This document shows, in pieces, positions 55,601 through 64,000 of a DNA stretch of 64,000 nt. The stretch spans positions 8,412,861-8,476,860 of the forward strand of contig NC_135564.1 in NCBI RefSeq assembly GCF_964340395.1. Reading direction: 5' to 3'. The stretch is from Glandiceps talaboti. Lineage: Eukaryota > Hemichordata > Enteropneusta > Spengelidae. The position numbers and the translations under genes are program-made. The number at the start of each line of letters is the position of its first letter. Position 1 is the stretch's first letter. The notes beneath the pieces are model-generated. The model did no database searches. It was not told where the DNA came from and was given only the letters and a program-made list of their open reading frames with translations.

Positions 55601-58600
55601 CACATAGTTGTGTTTATGGATATTTTTAATAGGGTTCAGACAAACGCAGATAAGATATTTGAATTCCTGTGACACTTTAACTTTAAGTTTGTCCTTTATC
55701 TTTGTTTCTATAATTACCTTTGTATCACTCACAAAATGTCGTCAGCTTGAAAATCTGCATAAACAACTCTCATTTATTTTGGAAAGGTTACCGATAGATT
55801 TCTTTGATGAGAGTGATAGTGAAAGTTCAGATGAAGAGATAGAATCATCAAAGAGTGACCAAACAGCAACACCATCGACATCATCATCACAGCTACCTGC
55901 AGGTTAGTTCCACTCTACAGATTATACATAATGCCATATTTGAAAAAAAAATAGGGCTTTTGATGGTCGAGTGGTAAGCTTATTCACCTCTATAACCTTT
56001 GCAATCTGGAATCAAACCCACCAAGCACCATTTTAACAGGGCTGTGTGTAAAAAAAAGAGTCTGGTTCAGGTAGCCCTAAGCCTTACTTACAACAGTGGC
56101 AGTCAAGGTTTCGTCTTGTTATTAAAGATAGACATAAACTAAAACTATTGTTAGTGTGACCATGGATCTATTATTGATAATTATAGATCCATGGTTTGAC
56201 ATGATACATTATACAAGTGGGTGATAGCAGTGCCTCTGTTGTGCAAATCTTATCACCCTGTAATCAAGATAATGTAACCATTGGTAGTCCCCAAAATTTA
56301 CACTGCAATGTCATGGAAGCTATCAGAAATGTCACCCTACTGTGAATGTAATTCAACCAATTTCCAATAACAAATTATTATATCAACATGTTCCAACAAT
56401 ATAATAGTTTTAGTTTGTGTCCAAGTAAGCCACAAAACTTGATTGCCACTGTCGTCGTAACAACACACTGGTTTTCCACAGACACTCTGGTTTCCTCTCT
56501 AGAATACCATGGCAACAGAATAACAAATTTCTGAACTTTCTATTACTATTCCTCCTAAGAGCTTACTTCCTTCACAAACACAGTCATGAATATTCAGTGT
56601 TCATCTAATGAATAATCATGTCTGCTAAGTCCCATCAGACAATGGTACATCACAGAAAGAACCATAAAGGTGAAGACGAGTTTAAAATGACCATATGGAT
56701 GACAAATGGCTATTTATTTTAAATTTCTCAATACATAAAACAACTCTATTATATTTTAATACTAAATCCTTGTTTGTAAGTCAATAATTGCAAAACATAA
56801 AATTTTGTAAAATATTTTTTACTGTACATACTATAACAAACTTTTTACACACTTTTTTGAGTTACAAACATGAACTTGGTTGATGGTGTTTCTCATTATG
56901 TTTACAAGTAGAAAAACATTGTGGAGTTATCTTAAGAGTTAAAACTCCAAAATAAATACACATTTGGCATCCATATGGCCATGTTAAATTTATGAAAATA
57001 TGGTAATTTTATTCCCAGTGTTCAATGTTATTGCTATTTTGAAGTGAAGAAAAAGCAAAAGGGCTTTGTTTTCTGAAGCCAGATTAAAAATTTGTACTAA
57101 TAGCTGAAAATTTAGTGCCAAAAACTCCAATGATATGTAATCATTTTCTCTGTATTTAGATTTCTTTGATAGTTCTGTATCTTCCAAATCTACTGTTGAA
57201 GAGAGTGAATCAAGGTAAGTCTAAATTAACATAAAATCTCTTATTACCAGATTGCTTCAGATGTTTGCAAATAGTACACATTTGCCAATGGCCAGAACTG
57301 TTTATTGATTAATAAAGAACCAACATGATATAAATAACTACTAATGCAGTGCGTAAGGTAAAAGTCAATACATAATTGACAACTGTAAGAACTTGATATA
57401 ATTTAATGTGGACCAAGATATAGAATTTTCTTTCGGGAAAAATACATTCAATATCCAGTTATAAGCACAGATTTCAGTTTAATAGGAAATTCAATGGTCC
57501 ACACAAAAGCGCAGATCACAAAAATGTTGAACATTATAGCACCTTAGATGGTCTGTTCTGTGCGATGCCTTTGTTTTCATCGTTTACATACTTTCATAAG
57601 ATGAAAGATGGGGATTTAACTTTCATGTGGCTACACAGCTGTTACACTCCATGTATAAACATAACCTAGTGACCCAGGTGAAACTAGTATGATATTAGTC
57701 ATTTATTTCAAGTATAGTACTGGCCATTGTTCCAGGATTGTAAATTTCTGATAAAGTAAAAGTTATTACAGCTAAAATGATATAGGCTTGGTGTTTCACT
57801 TATGGGACATTATATTTTTGACACATAGCTAGATATATTCCAACTCTAGACTAACAATAACAGAGACACCATAAACACAGCAGGATCCTTTACCCAATCA
57901 CTTTGAACACTGATAAGCATTGCTATTCTTTCACAGTGCTGTAAAAACAGGATTCTAATGAAAACATTACACATAGACTGGATGATTTTAATGGCTTCAA
58001 TGGTTTATTTTCTAACTGATAATCACTATTTAAACTTGATTACTTCTACATCCCCACTGTGTTCGGCACTTACATATATGTCCTTGTTTGTTTTGCATTG
58101 GAAGTTATCTGAGGGTGTGTATTAAATGTCAAGTCACATGAGTGAAACACCAAGCCTACATCATTTAGCTGTGATGAGGAATGTTCTAAGAGGCCTCTCT
58201 TTTTGTTTGTATACTATGCATTTTATCTCAAAATATTTTACATATATTCCTGTCAATATGGTGTCATATAATTTTGTAAAAATGTGAATGATTGATATTA
58301 TTGCTATTTTATGAACAGTACTTCCAAAACGAACACAGCTGAAGCATTACCAGAAGGATTTTTTGATGATCCTGTCATGGATGCCAAGGTATGATCATTT
58401 TGAATCAGCATTTGCTATAATTAAAATGTTGGGTTGTGAAATTATAGAGGTCGATACTTGCTTTAACCCAAATTCCAACAAAAGCTTTCATGCATATATA
58501 TTGTATGGTTTGTATCTAAGTGTGTCTATGTTTGTATGTGTATACTAGAGAGTGTGTGTGCGTGTGCGTGTGTCTGTGTGCCTTTGTGTGTCTGTGTGTG

Positions 58601-58616
58601 TTTGTGTGTCTGTGTG

Positions 58617-58658
<42 letters not shown>

Positions 58659-60872
58659 TGAGTGAACATACATGTATTATGTGCAGACCAGTAACAACAT
58701 ACATATTCATGAGTATTTATCTGAATGTAATAGGCTGTTGGAAGTCATGAATATTCATTGTTCAAAGTGAAATGGAGTTTCAAATCGGTGTTTCTTCGTA
58801 ATTGTTTGGAATTTATGCAATGTGAAATCATGAAATAACTCTCCAGATCCCAAAGTTTATGAAGATACCTTTATTTCCTAGAGTGGTGTACCCATTTAAA
58901 TTTTACATGTATGTGTAATTTACATAGATGCAATGGTAATATCTGTTTTGTGGGTTTTTTCAGGTTCGTAAAGTTGAAGTAAAAGATCCCATGACTGAAG
59001 AATGGGAAAAATTTCAAAAAAGTATTGCTGAGGAAACCAATGTAAGTGTCTTTAATATTTTAATGAGACTCACACTAGGCATTGTCAGTTGTTGAAATGA
59101 CGCCATGTGATTTATCGTACTGTATGGTTTTTTGTAGTTCTTGCATTCTCTAGAGTGCAAATGTTCTCCAGCTTTCCAACCTTTCCCCTTTGCACACTAG
59201 GCTTAGTCATTGCTAAGAATATCATGCACTGAGTTCTTTGGTATTTTCTCAGATTGAACTTTTAAAGTTCTTGTAGTGATATAATTTCATTCTAACGTTT
59301 GCACAATGTTGACTAAAATATACCTGTGAGGGCGTCCTCCTAATCCTTTCCCCTTTATTGAAAGGGGTGACAAGAATGCCCAAACTATCAAGATCAGTAA
59401 GCCTGATCACAAGGTTTCTTGTTGAGATAGACATAAAAAATATAACACATAAACATAATACACACAGTATGGACTCTTTATTTAGTTATTGCTATACAGT
59501 AACTGCATGAAAGAAACAGTTCAGTTGACTGCTGACCTTGGATTTAGTTTGAACTTCAAGAAACAATACCTCATGTCTGTTTGTAATTTGTAGCAGTGTG
59601 CATGCTGTTACTGTTTATATCGCTTCCAGTTCATATTTGTAGTAGTCCACAATATCACACTTAGAGCATCATGATGTAAAACTTATATTGATTTCGTGGG
59701 ATTATATGATTTTTCCATACTATCCATGCACTATCAATTCTTGATGAGTTGTCAATTCTGATAATATCACATCAATGAATTGCTGTAATCTCAACAGGTA
59801 TCAGAAGCTATTGAAGCTGAAGAAGATGAAGAAAGACAGAGGGAAAGACAAATTGATGAAATAGATGAACAAATGTAAGTTAAATTCAATACACTGTATT
59901 CCCGTTACTGAAGTTCCAAACTTTCCACACCTAACAACCACAAGAGGGCACACCAGATTTGGCAAAGTGAGGGCTAAAATTTGCTGCAACACTCTACTAA
60001 TCCGGCACTCACTTCCTGTCAACAAATGACTTATGAACAGCACTCCTTGTGGCCAAATCATGAAATATTTTATCTTTACTATAACCGGAATATGGTGTAT
60101 TTTGATGCGATGAGACAAAATTTGCATGCAGTTGTTACAACTTAATCAGTGTGAGGAATCACATCGTCACTGAATTTCATAAATGATCTGAGATAATTTA
60201 TGGGATCAGAGCTTCAGATGTAATGCTAAAAAAGCATAGCACCTGTATCATTACTTCAGATAGAGGGTGTAAAAAAAGACATTATACAGAAACAAACTGA
60301 AATGAGCTCTTAATGGCCAATTTCAGATTAGGATTTAGATTAAGTCGTGAAAAAAGCTGTTTGGCAGAGTTTTCAAAAGTTGGTTTTGAACAAAAGAATG
60401 GTCATCTTTCATCCCAAAGGAGCCTCACCGATAAGATATTAGTCATTCAAAAGCAAAATTTCTGCTTTCTGTGTCTTCATTAAATTTGAGGTTCTTTTCA
60501 TGTTATTATTCTTATCTCTACGTCTGAAGTAATAATAATGATAAAAAAGGTGTATGAATAATATGGCTGTCCTCTGGAGAGCACCAGGTGCTAGCAATTA
60601 TTACCACTGGCATGGATCTAAAGTGGGCCAACAGCACATATACTTTGCTCAACTCCATGGGGAGCGTACAATCGACTAATATACTACTAAATTCCCGTCT
60701 GTACAGATACTGCCTCCAAAAAGTTGAAAAATTGAGAGATAAAAAAGAAGAAATTTCTACCAAGTCAGGTGAGAAAGCTGGACAGGAAGACAATGAAGGA
60801 AATACCAGTGACACAGAAGAGGCAGAATTTGAAGAATTCCTTGATTGGAGAAGTAAAGGAGCATGGCGATGA
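52596..60872 (+). CDS. ZNF830: ZNF830 (CCDC16) orthologue (whole gene, 10 exons, 317 aa)
   Basis: Exons: 52596-52699, 53546-53645, 54162-54318, 55440-55470, 55787-55902, 57160-57214, 58319-58388, 58964-59041, 59798-59874, 60707-60872; 954 nt including stop, all phases consistent. The protein is nuclear; the family is known as a zinc-finger component of the XAB2/Aquarius spliceosome-associated complex with roles in genome stability. Seen: basic N-terminus, KKKIDSPLAKYN, a matrin/U1-type zinc finger C44-x2-C47-x12-H60-x5-H66, a Ser/Thr/Lys-rich middle, an acidic ESDSESSDEE block, LPEGFFDDPVMDAKVRKVEV, a predicted coiled coil through EAIEAEEDEERQRERQIDEI and YCLQKVEKLRDKKEEI, and the terminal DWRSKGAW. 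These conserved blocks are in the family order. The first intron is AT-AC. Confidence 0.96.
52700..53545 (+). other. U12-type AT-AC intron (ZNF830 intron 1, 846 nt)
   Basis: 5' splice site ATATCCTTTCT, the exact minor-spliceosome consensus. Branch site ACCTTAAC at 53529-53536 lies about 11 nt before the terminal AC at 53544-53545. Joining AA with A restores a Lys codon and continues KYNNIGQLVCVVC, matching the ZNF830 family. No GT-AG alternative gives this join. Confidence 0.93.
53546..53645 (+). CDS. ZNF830: ZNF830 exon 2: zinc finger
   Basis: 100 nt ending at GTAAGT. It encodes YNNIGQLVCVVCSTQIKSDL then LWPAHVQGKKHKE, a complete C2H2 finger of the U1/matrin type. It is not represented by any long ATG-initiated frame. 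Confidence 0.95.
54162..54318 (+). CDS. ZNF830: ZNF830 exon 3
   Basis: Acceptor GTCCTCTAG, donor GTATTA. It encodes NVAALKTKTQPVRTDTFVKP then ...SVKRKSDTGAEEKSSHIEKKQK: basic, low complexity, probably nuclear-localising. Confidence 0.92.
55440..55470 (+). CDS. ZNF830: ZNF830 exon 4 (31 nt)
   Basis: Acceptor TATTTCAG, donor GTAATG. Encodes PENTTSQSS with split codons at both ends; phases 1 and 2 fit exons 3 and 5. Small, so less certain. Confidence 0.75.
55787..55902 (+). CDS. ZNF830: ZNF830 exon 5
   Basis: Acceptor TTTTGGAAAG, donor GTTAGT. Encodes LPIDFFDESDSESSDEEIES then SKSDQTATPSTSSSQLPA. The LP-x-DFFD motif recurs in exons 6 and 7 (DFFDSS, LPEGFFDD). Confidence 0.88.
57160..57214 (+). 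CDS. ZNF830: ZNF830 exon 6
   Basis: 55 nt, acceptor CTGTATTTAG, donor GTAAGT; encodes DFFDSSVSSKSTVEESES. Confidence 0.85.
57766..58172. mobile_element. Tc1/mariner-type MITE (long copy) in ZNF830 intron 6
   Basis: The left end CAGCTAAAATGATATAGGCT and the right end AGCCTACATCATTTAGCTG match the 36666-36823 element; about 250 bp of extra internal sequence is present. Flanked by TA on the left, TG on the right (probably a mutated TA). No transposase ORF. Confidence 0.82.
58319..58388 (+). CDS. ZNF830: ZNF830 exon 7
   Basis: Acceptor ATGAACAG, donor GTATGA. Encodes TSKTNTAEALPEGFFDDPVM and DAK, one of the most conserved blocks of the family. Confidence 0.94.
58549..58656. repeat. (GT)n-rich microsatellite in ZNF830 intron 7
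   Basis: GT dinucleotides with CT and CC interruptions, pure from about 58620 to 58656. Confidence 0.94.
58964..59041 (+). CDS. ZNF830: ZNF830 exon 8
   Basis: 78 nt, acceptor TTTTTTCAG, donor GTAAGT, phase 0. Encodes VRKVEVKDPMTEEWEKFQKS and IAEETN. Confidence 0.95.
59798..59874 (+). CDS. ZNF830: ZNF830 exon 9
   Basis: Acceptor CTCAACAG, donor GTAAGT. Encodes VSEAIEAEEDEERQRERQID then EIDEQ, the conserved acidic coiled-coil segment. Confidence 0.95.
60707..60872 (+). CDS. ZNF830: ZNF830 exon 10, stop
   Basis: Acceptor CTGTACAG. Encodes YCLQKVEKLRDKKEEISTKS, then an acidic stretch, and ends EEFLDWRSKGAWR before TGA. The terminal DWR-KGA motif is shared with vertebrate ZNF830. Confidence 0.95.
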
Positions 60873-60980
60873 TATTGTTGTTACAATCTCTGATTACAGT
60901 TATAACTCTCGGTTGCTTTGATAAGCTCAACAAAGACTCTTAACATTGATAGACCAACACTGCAAATGTTATACTGCCCA

Positions 60981-61320
60981 TTTGATGTTACTGTTGACCG
61001 GCTCTGTTTGATACAACCATGCAGCAATAAGAAACTGCACATTCTATACTTAAAGAGCAAGATCATAATTTCTTGTTACATTTTGTCTAAATGAAATAAA
61101 CCATTTCAACATATTGCAACTGGACGCAGACATGCAGCAGCAATGTTTTGATGTTTGCATTTGATGTCTATATGTTAACAATAGTTCATTTCATTTAGAC
61201 AAAATGTGTCAAGAAACTATATTCATTCAATCTTAATATCTTAAAGTGTAGCATGTCCAGTTTCTTACTGGTTTCTGTATGGTGGTATCAAACAGAGCCA
61301 GTGAACGTTAACATGAAATG
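60981..61320. mobile_element. Fold-back element (family C, copy 2) in the ZNF830 3' region
   Basis: Starts TTTGATGTTACTGTTGACCG and ends AACAGAGCCAGTGAACGTTA followed by ACATGAAATG; the two halves fold on each other (AACCATGCAGCAATAAGAAA and its inverse). Related to 26920-27277. Confidence 0.75.
61095..61100 (+). promoter_or_regulatory. ZNF830: Candidate poly(A) signal for ZNF830
   Basis: AATAAA about 225 nt after the stop codon, inside the fold-back element. No earlier canonical hexamer was noticed downstream of the stop. Confidence 0.45.

Positions 61321-64000
<2,680 letters not shown>

Overview
This 64 kb window is animal nuclear DNA. It has spliced genes with GT-AG introns (and one AT-AC intron), vertebrate-like tRNA-Ala genes, very many long microsatellites and several families of small inverted-repeat transposons. 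The gene content (a nicotinic receptor subunit, a complement-control/F-type-lectin-like membrane protein, a ZNF830 orthologue) fits an invertebrate bilaterian, probably a marine one such as a hemichordate, amphioxus, mollusc or similar. The species cannot be fixed from the sequence alone. Nothing bacterial or viral was seen.

Layout. 1-3.7 kb: AT-rich DNA ending in a signal-peptide exon (3649-3709, minus) whose gene probably runs off the left edge. 3.7-10.2 kb: intergenic, with (TA)n tracts and a hammerhead-ribozyme-bearing retroelement fragment. 10.2-19.3 kb (minus): an eight-exon gene for an 879-residue type I membrane protein, signal peptide - CCP - FTP - CCP - FTP - CCP - Ser/Thr stalk - TM - short tail. 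19.3-28 kb: gene-poor, with three tRNA-Ala(AGC) genes, tRNA fragments, a nested fold-back element and a segmental duplication. 28.1-48.1 kb (minus): a six-exon, 596-residue alpha-type nicotinic acetylcholine receptor subunit with large repeat-filled introns; three further hammerhead copies lie between 35 and 39 kb. 48.1-52.6 kb: intergenic. 52.6-60.9 kb (plus): ZNF830, ten exons and 317 residues, whose first intron is a textbook U12-type AT-AC intron. 60.9-64 kb: 3' flank and intergenic DNA.

The three main genes have no obvious shared pathway: one is a cell-surface recognition-type protein, one a neurotransmitter receptor, one a nuclear spliceosome-associated zinc-finger protein. All exon joins were built by hand from splice signals, reading phase and family similarity; phases agree across every join and no frameshifts were needed. 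The most notable observations are the hammerhead ribozymes with compensatory stem II changes, the minor-spliceosome intron in a spliceosome-component gene, the alternating CCP/FTP architecture with a mucin-like stalk, and an exact 134-bp duplication bounded by (TA)n.
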